This document shows, one piece after another, positions 1 to 5,462 of a DNA stretch of 7,638 nucleotides. A model generated the notes under the pieces. The model searched no databases. It saw only the letters and a program-made list of their open reading frames with translations, and had not been told where the DNA came from. The translations under genes and the position numbers were made by a program. Source of the DNA: Sulfitobacter sp. (GTDB lineage Bacteria; Pseudomonadota; Alphaproteobacteria; Rhodobacterales; Rhodobacteraceae); assembly GCA_026421135.1 (NCBI GenBank), contig JAPKCR010000087.1:1-7638 (forward strand). The letters run 5' to 3'. How positions within the stretch are numbered: position 1 is the first letter of the stretch; each line of letters starts with the position of its first letter.

Positions 1-495
1 GCCAACGAACTGATTTCGACCTATGGGGCCAAGACATTGATCCGCATTGGGTCTTGTGGCGGCATGCAGCCCCATGTTGGAATCCGTGATATCATTATCG
101 CAATGACCGCGACCACAATCACGTCGCCTTCATCAGGCATTTTCCGCGAAATGAATTTCGCGCCCTGCGCTGATTGGTCTTTATTGCAAGCGGCCGTTGC
201 TGCTGCAAAAGAAAAGGGTACGAATACCCACGTCGGCGGTATTTATTCGTCTGATGTCTTTTACGCCGAGCGCCCTGATCTGGATGAACAAATGGTACGT
301 CATGGCATCTTGGGTGTCGAGATGGAGGCCGCCGAGCTTTATATTTTGGCAGCCCGCCACAAATGCCGCGCTTTGGCAGTGCTTACAGTCAGTGACCACT
401 TGCAAACCGGTGAGTCACTCCCCGCGTCCGAGCGCGAAAAATCCTTTGGCGACATGGTCGAGATTGCGCTGCAAGCAGCCTTTGCCGACGCATAG
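1..495 (+). CDS. deoD: Purine nucleoside phosphorylase, DeoD type (5' end missing)
   Basis: This enzyme cleaves purine (deoxy)nucleosides with phosphate to free base and (deoxy)ribose-1-phosphate, in cytosolic purine salvage. The reading frame is open from base 1, so the gene starts outside the window. 164 residues remain; about 74 N-terminal residues are missing against the 239-residue E. coli enzyme. In fragment numbering, IRIGSCGG (14-21) matches the phosphate-binding loop (E. coli Arg87, Ser90). VEMEA (106-110) matches the ribose-binding Glu179-Met180-Glu181. Ser131-Asp132 in VSDH matches the base-binding Asp204, and Arg145 matches Arg217. The 23- and 13-residue spacings between these residues equal those in E. 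coli DeoD, and the Asp favours a purine rather than a uridine phosphorylase. A TTG at base 37 is an internal codon, not the start. The gene converges on the DUF1989 gene, with 34 bases between the stops. Confidence 0.93.
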   Translation, partial: ANELISTYGAKTLIRIGSCGGMQPHVGIRDIIIAMTATTITSPSSGIFREMNFAPCADWSLLQAAVAAAKEKGTNTHVGGIYSSDVFYAERPDLDEQMVRHGILGVEMEAAELYILAARHKCRALAVLTVSDHLQTGESLPASEREKSFGDMVEIALQAAFADA

Positions 496-508
496 ACCTA
501 TTTAGGAT

Positions 509-535
509 ACGTGAACCCTGCCACGGGGTTCATGT
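509..535. terminator. Inverted repeat between convergent genes, possible bidirectional terminator
   Basis: The arms ACGTGAACCC (509-518) and GGGTTCATGT (526-535) form a 10-pair stem, including one G-T/G-U position, around a 7-base loop. It begins 14 bases after the deoD stop, and its right arm contains the stop codon of the oppositely directed DUF1989 gene (530-532). Position and symmetry suit a shared terminator for both transcripts. No clear T-run follows the stem on either strand, so intrinsic termination may be weak. Confidence 0.4.
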
Positions 536-1372
536 TCCGTGTGACCTGTCATAACCGTTGGGAAGAGGTTCTGAAGCCGCCCGAATGTGTTCCGCATCCG
601 GCGCAAATATTTCGACCAGCAGCGGATAACAGGCAGCGGTATCGGATGAATGTTCGTCCGAACAATCGCCCCCCGGACATGCGCTTAACGCGCCCAACAA
701 ATCAATCTCAGCGTAAAACTCGAGATAGTCACCGGGCCGGACGGGGCTTGCCTTCATAAAGTATTGGCCGGTGTCTCGGGTAAAGCCAGTGCACATAAAG
801 ACATTCAACACGTCATGCACATGAGGTTCGGCCTGATCTACTGATACGTCCAAATGGCTCGCCAACGCGCGGGTCAAATTTGAATGGCAGCAATGGTGAT
901 ACTGCCCACCCGCCAGTAAGTGATGCGTATATGGGTCGCATCGGGTGCCGATGACGTCATGTACAGATCCACCAAATTCGTCCTTGCCATACCAACCCAG
1001 CGTATCATCAGTAATTGTCGCCATCGGTCGCAGATATGGAAAACTTGTCCACATCCGTTGGCCGGTCGTGATGTGTGTGCCGTGCAATGCGCGAGTCTTG
1101 CCTGAATAGAAACGTTCATTCAGGTTGTCGCGCGCCCACAAGTTCAAATCGCCAACCTGCGAGCCCTCGACACTGACGATCCGGAAGAAATGGCCCGCTG
1201 GCACAGTAAAGCAAGCCGCATCACGCGGCGGCACTAGAACTTCGTCGATCTTGGTCATCGTCTCACGCGCAGCTTGGTACGCGACCATATCCGGCTCGGG
1301 GAGTGTATCGACTGGATAGCAAATCACTGGCTTTACCGCACGCCGTGCTGCTGCGTCTTGTGGTTCATTCAT
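530..1372 (-). CDS. DUF1989 (urea-carboxylase-associated-like) protein
   Basis: A 280-residue protein of the DUF1989 family, recognised from conserved stretches such as VGDLNLWARDN (73-83), HDVIGTRCDPY (138-148), HHCCHSNLTRAL (159-170) and DVLNVFMCTGF (187-197). Family members include urea-amidolyase-associated proteins, carboxyguanidine deiminase subunits and the metal-binding N-terminal domain of trimethylamine N-oxide demethylase. The exact reaction here is unknown. Asp75, Cys145, Cys161 or Cys162 and Cys194 are candidate metal ligands by analogy with the three-Cys/one-Asp zinc site of the demethylase; this is inference. No signal peptide is seen, so it is probably cytosolic. The ATG at 1372 is chosen because it overlaps the upstream flavoprotein stop as ATGA and has AGGGA 7 bases before it. 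A longer reading to 1408 would add 12 unconvincing residues inside that gene. No urea carboxylase gene is adjacent, so the usual context of the family is absent. Confidence 0.85.
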   Translation of the reverse strand: MNEPQDAAARRAVKPVICYPVDTLPEPDMVAYQAARETMTKIDEVLVPPRDAACFTVPAGHFFRIVSVEGSQVGDLNLWARDNLNERFYSGKTRALHGTHITTGQRMWTSFPYLRPMATITDDTLGWYGKDEFGGSVHDVIGTRCDPYTHHLLAGGQYHHCCHSNLTRALASHLDVSVDQAEPHVHDVLNVFMCTGFTRDTGQYFMKASPVRPGDYLEFYAEIDLLGALSACPGGDCSDEHSSDTAACYPLLVEIFAPDAEHIRAASEPLPNGYDRSHGT

Positions 1373-3021
1373 GCATTTTTCCCTGCAATACGCCCCGAAA
1401 ATAGACACCCACCCAGGAATGTCCCCTCAAGCGCGTTATATCCGTGATAACCCCCGCCACCAAAACCGCAAACCTCACCAGCGGCATAGAGACCCTGCAA
1501 TACCTCGCCTTGTGGTGTAAGCACTCGGCCTTGTAGATCAGTGTGCAAGCCGCCCAGACTTTTACGTGTCAAAACATTCAACCTTACTGCAATCAATGGC
1601 CCATTTTCAGCGTCCAGAATTGCGTGCGGTTTTGCCGTGCGTATCATTTTATCGCCGCGATAGGCACGCGCGCCACGGATTGCCGTGATCTGGGCGTCCT
1701 TGGAAAACGGGTTGTCCAACTGACCGTCCCGTGCCTCAATCTGGCTTCGCACTTTTTCCAGATCAAGCGGCTGATCCGGTGTCAGATCATTCATGCCTGC
1801 GATCAGTTCATCCAAGTTATCCGCGACAATGAAATCCGCGCCTTTTTCCTTGAATGCCTCGACCGCTGGCGTTGCCCCTTTGCCAAGCCGCGCCTTTAGA
1901 ACATCACGCCAACCGCCATCGGTGAGATCTGGGTTCTGCTCTGACCCCGACAGCGCGAATTCTTTCTCGATGATCTTTTGTGTTAGGATGAACCAACTGT
2001 GCTCGCCCGCCTGCAGAATGCGCTTTAGCGTCGATAGCGTGTCGAACCCGGGCATGCAGGGGGCCTCCATCCGGTCGCCCTTGGCATCTAGCCAGATCGA
2101 GGACGGGCCAGGCAAAATGCGAATACCGTGATTAGGCCAGATCGGGTTCCAATTCTCGACGCCCTCGCAATAATGCCACATCCGGTCTTCATTGATCAGC
2201 CCCGCACCTGCATTTGCTGCAATGCCATGCATCTTGCCATCAACATAGTCCGGCACCCCCGACACCATCCGGCTTGGCGATTTGCCCAAGCGATCCGTTG
2301 GCCAGTGCTTGCGCACCAGATCATGGTTGGCCCCAATGCCACCTGTTGTCAGAATGACCGCCTCTGCCTGATGGTGGAATGTTCCGATGATCACCCGGCT
2401 GGTGCTCTGTCCACGCTGTTTTGTGGTCGCCTCAAGCACATCACCCGCAACACCGGTAACGACACTATCTGATACTTCCAGCGCGGTAACGCTGTGACGA
2501 AAAGCCATTTGTAAGCGTCCGGCGGCAGCATGTTCCTGCATTAGCTTGGCAAAAGGGGCCACCACGCCGGTGCCCGTTCCCCAAGTGATATGGAAGCGAG
2601 GTACCGAATTTCCGTGCCCACCTGCCATTGCCCCGCCACGCTCGGCCCAACCGACAACAGGGAACCACCGCAGGCCCAGCCCGTGAAGCCATCCGCGCAT
2701 GTCACCAGCCGCCCATTCGACAAAACGGGTGGCATAGACAAGCGGGTTCGCATCTTCGGGACGGTCAAATTGGGCAGAGCCCATCCAGTCGCGCATCGCT
2801 AATTCGGGACTGTCGCGAATACCCATTCGACGTTGTTCGGGGGTATCAACCATAAACAGCCCGCCAAGGGACCAAAATGCTTGCCCCCCCAGACTTTGCG
2901 GGCCTTCTTGGTCGATCATCAAAACCCGACGCCCGCGCAAAATTGCCTCGTGTGCGGCAACCATCCCCGCAAGGCCAGCGCCAACAACAATAACATCCGC
3001 CTTGAAATTTGAGCCTGCCAT
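1369..3021 (-). CDS. FAD-binding dehydrogenase (PRK12834-like, fumarate reductase/KstD superfamily)
   Basis: A 550-residue flavoprotein, close to the usual ~549 residues of the PRK12834 putative FAD-binding dehydrogenases. The N-terminal Rossmann motif VIVVGAGLAG (10-19) is followed by an acidic residue, Asp37, placed to bind the FAD ribose. SLGGQAFWSLGG (43-54) is a second FAD contact region. TTGGIGAN lies near the middle. SLGGL (488-492), GLYAAGEV (510-517) and the Gly-rich GFGGGGYHGYNALEGT (519-534) form the C-terminal FAD-closing segment seen in flavoprotein fumarate reductases and 3-ketosteroid dehydrogenases. It lacks the SHT motif for covalent FAD attachment found in SdhA, so FAD is probably non-covalent. 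The substrate is unknown; Tyr527 and Tyr530 are possible active-site residues. There is no signal peptide. The ATG has AGGGGG 4 bases upstream. Its stop overlaps the DUF1989 start, which suggests coupled translation and a shared pathway. Confidence 0.88.
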   Translation of the reverse strand: MAGSNFKADVIVVGAGLAGMVAAHEAILRGRRVLMIDQEGPQSLGGQAFWSLGGLFMVDTPEQRRMGIRDSPELAMRDWMGSAQFDRPEDANPLVYATRFVEWAAGDMRGWLHGLGLRWFPVVGWAERGGAMAGGHGNSVPRFHITWGTGTGVVAPFAKLMQEHAAAGRLQMAFRHSVTALEVSDSVVTGVAGDVLEATTKQRGQSTSRVIIGTFHHQAEAVILTTGGIGANHDLVRKHWPTDRLGKSPSRMVSGVPDYVDGKMHGIAANAGAGLINEDRMWHYCEGVENWNPIWPNHGIRILPGPSSIWLDAKGDRMEAPCMPGFDTLSTLKRILQAGEHSWFILTQKIIEKEFALSGSEQNPDLTDGGWRDVLKARLGKGATPAVEAFKEKGADFIVADNLDELIAGMNDLTPDQPLDLEKVRSQIEARDGQLDNPFSKDAQITAIRGARAYRGDKMIRTAKPHAILDAENGPLIAVRLNVLTRKSLGGLHTDLQGRVLTPQGEVLQGLYAAGEVCGFGGGGYHGYNALEGTFLGGCLFSGRIAGKNA

Positions 3022-3025
3022 AGTT

Positions 3026-3031
3026 CCCCCT
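3026..3031 (-). promoter_or_regulatory. Ribosome binding site of the FAD dehydrogenase gene
   Basis: AGGGGG on the - strand, 4 bases before the ATG at 3021. The spacing is on the short side but supports this start. The 61-base gap to the upstream small gene shows no convincing promoter or terminator. Confidence 0.5.
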
Positions 3032-3082
3032 GTCTGATGACAAAGGCTATTCGACGATCGAGGGCCGTGTCGAGGATCCTGT

Positions 3083-3304
3083 TCAAAGTGGCCGCGAAAT
3101 CACCTTGGATTTGCAATCCTTCGGGGTGCCCTTTGTGGAAGTGTAGGTTTCTGCATTGCAAGCGACACAGTGGTAAAAGCACAAGCTGCCTTTGTCGCGG
3201 GCTTTATCTTTGCGCCAACGACACCCACGTGCAGGTTCTTTGCGCCGCAGAAAATATGAGGCGATCAAGAATATGACAAGAAAAGCGAGGAATATAAGGG
3301 GCAT
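3083..3304 (-). CDS. Small membrane-anchored Cys-rich protein of unknown function
   Basis: A 73-residue protein. Residues 1-19 (LIFLAFLVIFLIASYFL core) form one hydrophobic segment, followed by the basic RRK. This predicts a single N-terminal membrane anchor with the rest in the cytosol by the positive-inside rule. The soluble part has Cys28 next to Trp30, a CxxC pair at Cys46 and Cys49 in FYHCVACN, and Cys63 in GTPKDC. Cys28, Cys46, Cys49 and Cys63 resemble a zinc-ribbon-like four-Cys site; Cys42 is extra. I believe similar short hypothetical proteins occur in related bacteria, but I cannot verify this. It lies 48 bases after sdhB and 61 bases before the FAD dehydrogenase gene, on the same strand. 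No clear Shine-Dalgarno sequence precedes the ATG. The ordered composition (anchor, basic stop-transfer, patterned cysteines) argues against a chance frame, and no other gene occupies this stretch. Confidence 0.7.
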   Translation of the reverse strand: MPLIFLAFLVIFLIASYFLRRKEPARGCRWRKDKARDKGSLCFYHCVACNAETYTSTKGTPKDCKSKVISRPL

Positions 3305-3313
3305 AGGGTTAGC

Positions 3314-3353
3314 GTCAGCCCACCCCGACTAAACCGAGGTGGGCCAAGCTGAC
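3314..3353 (-). other. Hairpin around the sdhB stop codon
   Basis: GCCCACC (3318-3324) pairs perfectly with GGTGGGC (3338-3344) around a 13-base loop. Outer GTCA (3314-3317) can pair with TGAC (3350-3353), leaving a one-sided bulge. In the - strand transcript it lies directly after the sdhB stop and before the small Cys-rich gene. No U-run follows, so it could be a weak terminator, a processing or stability element, or an attenuator limiting expression of the downstream genes. Confidence 0.4.
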
Positions 3354-4132
3354 TAGACGGTGCGTTCGACCATCATCAGTTTAATATTAGCAATCGCTGC
3401 CGCCGGGTTCAAACCTTTGGGGCAGGTCTTGGCGCAGTTCATGATTGTGTGGCAACGGTACAGCTTGAATGGATCCTCAAGCTCGTCCAACCGCTCGCCA
3501 GTGGCTTCGTCCCGGCTATCGATCAACCAACGATAGGCATGCAGCAACGCGGCTGGCCCAAGGTACCGATCGCCATTCCACCAATAGCTGGGGCAAGACG
3601 TCGAACAGCACGCACACATGATACATTCATACAAGCCATCCAGCTTGGCGCGGTCATCGATCGACTGCTTCCACTCTTTCGCGGGTGCTGGTGTTTCGGT
3701 TTCCAACCACGGTTTAATCGACGCGTGCTGCGCATAGAAATGCGTTAGGTCAGGGATCAAATCCTTGACCACTGGCATATGCGGCAATGGATAGATCTTT
3801 ACCGCGCCGTTAACTTCATCGACGCCGTAAGTGCAGGCCAACGTGTTGATCCCGTCGATGTTCATCGCGCAAGATCCACAGATGCCTTCACGGCAAGAAC
3901 GGCGGAAGGTCAGGGTCGGATCGATCTCGTTCTTGATCTTGATCAACGCGTCCAAAATCATCGGGCCGCATGTGTCCATATCAACGAAATACGTGTCGAT
4001 GGCAGGGTTTTTGCCGTCGTCGGGGTTCCAGCGATAAACTTGGAACTGCTTGAGGTTTTTGGCACCCTCGGGCTTTGGCCACGTCTTGCCGGATGTCATC
4101 CGGGAATTCTTTGGGAGCGTGAGTTGAACCAT
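3353..4132 (-). CDS. sdhB: Succinate dehydrogenase iron-sulfur subunit
   Basis: The electron-transfer subunit of complex II, which carries electrons from the SdhA flavin to the membrane quinone site on the cytosolic face of the inner membrane. It has 259 residues, as is usual in alphaproteobacteria. Cys80, Cys85, Cys88 and Cys100 ([10 protein letters not shown] region) bind the [2Fe-2S] cluster. Cys170, Cys173, Cys176 and Cys237 bind the [4Fe-4S] cluster, and Cys180, Cys227 and Cys233 bind the [3Fe-4S] cluster. Spacing matches E. coli SdhB within both domains, and Trp185 corresponds to the quinone-site Trp164. The ATG has AGGAG 7 bases upstream. Unusually, it is separated from sdhA by two other genes; the methyltransferase gene ends 53 bases upstream. 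Confidence 0.98.
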   Translation of the reverse strand: MVQLTLPKNSRMTSGKTWPKPEGAKNLKQFQVYRWNPDDGKNPAIDTYFVDMDTCGPMILDALIKIKNEIDPTLTFRRSCREGICGSCAMNIDGINTLACTYGVDEVNGAVKIYPLPHMPVVKDLIPDLTHFYAQHASIKPWLETETPAPAKEWKQSIDDRAKLDGLYECIMCACCSTSCPSYWWNGDRYLGPAALLHAYRWLIDSRDEATGERLDELEDPFKLYRCHTIMNCAKTCPKGLNPAAAIANIKLMMVERTV

Positions 4133-4139
4133 ATCGCTT

Positions 4140-4144
4140 CTCCT
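4140..4144 (-). promoter_or_regulatory. Strong ribosome binding site of sdhB
   Basis: AGGAG on the - strand with 7-base spacing to the sdhB ATG at 4132. It is the best Shine-Dalgarno match in the cluster. It suggests that sdhB is initiated independently of the methyltransferase gene before it. Confidence 0.8.
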
Positions 4145-4185
4145 GGTCTGCCGGGCGTTACCCCGTTTTCAATAAATCCGGACGC

Positions 4186-5004
4186 TTACTTTTTCTTCAA
4201 GTAAAGCGCGTTTCCTTCGGCCCGCAGTGTTTCTTCGAAACCGCTGGCAAGTATTTTTTCGCAAAGGTCGGTCTGCCACTGCGCGGCATGACGCACCTCG
4301 ATCAAGATCGCATCAGGCAGCCATCCGCCAGTCTGTGCGTCATCTAAAATGGGTTCTAGAACCATTGCTTCCGCGCCCTCAATATCAATTTTCAACAGCG
4401 TGAAATCGTGATTCTTGGACGCATCCGTAAAGTGGCTAAGCGGCCGCGTAGGGACCAAAGTGCCACCATTACGCAACCGGCGTCGCACGTTTTTCAACGA
4501 TGCCTGGCCGTAGTTATTTCCGCGAAAGTTCAGCATCGCCTCCCCGTCGTGATCCGAGAGAGCACATCCTTCGATCCGCACAACCTCGGTCAGGTTGTTA
4601 AGCTGAATGTTCAGACCCAAGCGGCCAATCATGATCGGGTTCGGCTCAAACGCGATAACGCGTGATCCTGCCCCCCCGGCAACGGCCAGTGGCAGGGTAA
4701 AGGCACCGCAGTTGGCCCCAATGTCCAGCACAAGCACATTGCGGTCTTCCACCAGCTGCACCAACGCCACCAGAGATTTCAGTTCGGGCGGGTGACCATC
4801 AAGCCAGATGCAGGTTTCCGTATAATTATCGCGCGGATCTACGACCATTTTGATGTCGGCGAATTCGACCTCGACGGGGCCTAGCATTGCATTGACCTTG
4901 GCCCGCTCTTGCGGTGATCCCGTGCGGTATCGGGCACGCAAGGTGTCCATGTCGGCCGCTTTGATCTGGTCAGCCATCATTCTGCTTTCCCGCTCACGCC
5001 CCAT
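4186..5004 (-). CDS. FkbM family SAM-dependent methyltransferase
   Basis: A 272-residue cytosolic protein with a class I methyltransferase fold. Motif I is VLDIGANCG (92-100). The acidic ribose-binding residue is in AFEPNP (118-123), and the FkbM signature LLKIDIEGAE is at 203-212, followed by the strand AILIEVRH (232-239). FkbM-type enzymes usually O-methylate sugars or polyketide hydroxyls, but many members have no known substrate; the target here is unknown. The first ATG (5004) overlaps the lipoprotein stop as TGATG, which suggests reinitiation. A second choice is the double ATG at 4980/4977, preceded by GGGAAAG, which would drop 8 or 9 residues. The protein ends in Lys-Lys-Lys. The gene lies between the lipoprotein gene and sdhB. 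Its base composition does not look obviously different from its neighbours, so recent acquisition is not evident. Confidence 0.88.
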   Translation of the reverse strand: MGRERESRMMADQIKAADMDTLRARYRTGSPQERAKVNAMLGPVEVEFADIKMVVDPRDNYTETCIWLDGHPPELKSLVALVQLVEDRNVLVLDIGANCGAFTLPLAVAGGAGSRVIAFEPNPIMIGRLGLNIQLNNLTEVVRIEGCALSDHDGEAMLNFRGNNYGQASLKNVRRRLRNGGTLVPTRPLSHFTDASKNHDFTLLKIDIEGAEAMVLEPILDDAQTGGWLPDAILIEVRHAAQWQTDLCEKILASGFEETLRAEGNALYLKKK

Positions 5005-5402
5005 CAGCCAAGTGTTCCCGTCATTCCAAGGCTGTTTTGAGACAGGCAGCGTACCGTTTCTGGGCGCGACAATACCGTGCGTACGGTCGCGACTGTGGTG
5101 TCATCCACCCCGATCACTGCCGATTTCGCGAAAACACGGATCTCGTTTGCGTCGGAATTGTCGATGATGCAATCGGTAAACGGCGTGATTAGTTGCTTCG
5201 GGACCTGTGGGAACCGCGTGGCGATAGTTTCGGTCACAACGCCTTTTGCACCTTCACGGGCCATTGTATCAACCCGCTGGGACGCCTCGGTGCAGGCCGA
5301 CAGACCCACGGCCATTATTGCGACACCGAACATCGAACGACGCGTTACGGTTTTACGCAAACTACCGATTAAGGTGGCGAAAGAATATCCGGCTACTGGC
5401 AC
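5004..5402 (-). CDS. Small putative lipoprotein of unknown function within the sdh operon
   Basis: A 132-residue protein from a GTG start. Its N-terminus has a basic region (RKTVTRR, 16-22), a hydrophobic stretch (24-34) and the lipobox LSAC with Cys37. This predicts a lipoprotein of about 96 mature residues facing the periplasm. TRRSMFG loosely resembles a twin-arginine motif, but the match is poor. The mature part is hydrophilic with a possible helix (TMAREGAKGVVTETIATRF, 46-64) and two further cysteines, Cys78 and Cys119, that could form a disulfide. I recognise no domain with an assigned function. The GTG is supported by AAGGA 6 bases upstream; Met24 (5333) is an alternative without a Shine-Dalgarno sequence that would leave a very short n-region. 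The gene starts 60 bases after sdhA and overlaps the methyltransferase start by one base. Confidence 0.75.
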   Translation of the reverse strand: MPVAGYSFATLIGSLRKTVTRRSMFGVAIMAVGLSACTEASQRVDTMAREGAKGVVTETIATRFPQVPKQLITPFTDCIIDNSDANEIRVFAKSAVIGVDDTTVATVRTVLSRPETVRCLSQNSLGMTGTLG

Positions 5403-5408
5403 AGGCTT

Positions 5409-5413
5409 TCCTT
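5409..5413 (-). promoter_or_regulatory. Ribosome binding site supporting the GTG start of the lipoprotein gene
   Basis: AAGGA on the - strand, 6 bases before the GTG at 5402. It decides between this GTG and the internal ATG at 5333, which has no comparable site. Confidence 0.6.
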
Positions 5414-5426
5414 TGGTTTGTCGAAC

Positions 5427-5456
5427 GCTCCGCCCTGATGAATACAGGGCCGGAGC
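5427..5456 (-). other. Strong intercistronic hairpin downstream of sdhA
   Basis: GCTCCGCCCTG (5427-5437) pairs with CAGGGCCGGAGC (5445-5456): 11 pairs with one bulged C at 5450 and a 7-base loop. In the - strand transcript it follows the sdhA stop by 6 bases and precedes the lipoprotein ribosome site. There is no U-run after it, so it is more likely a 3'-end stabiliser or partial attenuator than a full terminator, since sdhB lies beyond it. Confidence 0.5.
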
Positions 5457-5462
5457 AGTGAT

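Noticed and set aside
37..495. A TTG at 37 as the start of the phosphorylase gene
   Set aside because: The frame is open and homologous from base 1 ([10 protein letters not shown] matches the DeoD family), so the TTG is an internal Leu codon.
511..759. 82-residue + strand open frame
   Set aside because: It is antisense to the conserved C-terminal part of the DUF1989 gene, begins inside the inverted repeat, and has no recognisable features.
1373..1408. A 12-residue N-terminal extension of the DUF1989 protein
   Set aside because: It lies inside the flavoprotein gene. The ATG at 1372 has a ribosome site and forms the ATGA overlap.
1543..1899. 118-residue + strand open frame
   Set aside because: It is antisense to the FAD dehydrogenase coding region; composition is as expected of a shadow frame.
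2919..3182. 87-residue - strand frame bridging the small Cys-rich gene and the FAD dehydrogenase gene
   Set aside because: It overlaps two better supported genes in another frame and carries no coherent motif.
3779..4204. 141-residue + strand open frame opposite sdhB
   Set aside because: It is a mirror of the highly conserved sdhB coding sequence, with no ribosome site or domain seen.
4186..5004. Recent horizontal insertion of the methyltransferase gene
   Set aside because: No flanking repeats, integrase, insertion-sequence remains or obvious composition shift; the tight TGATG overlap argues for an integrated operon gene.
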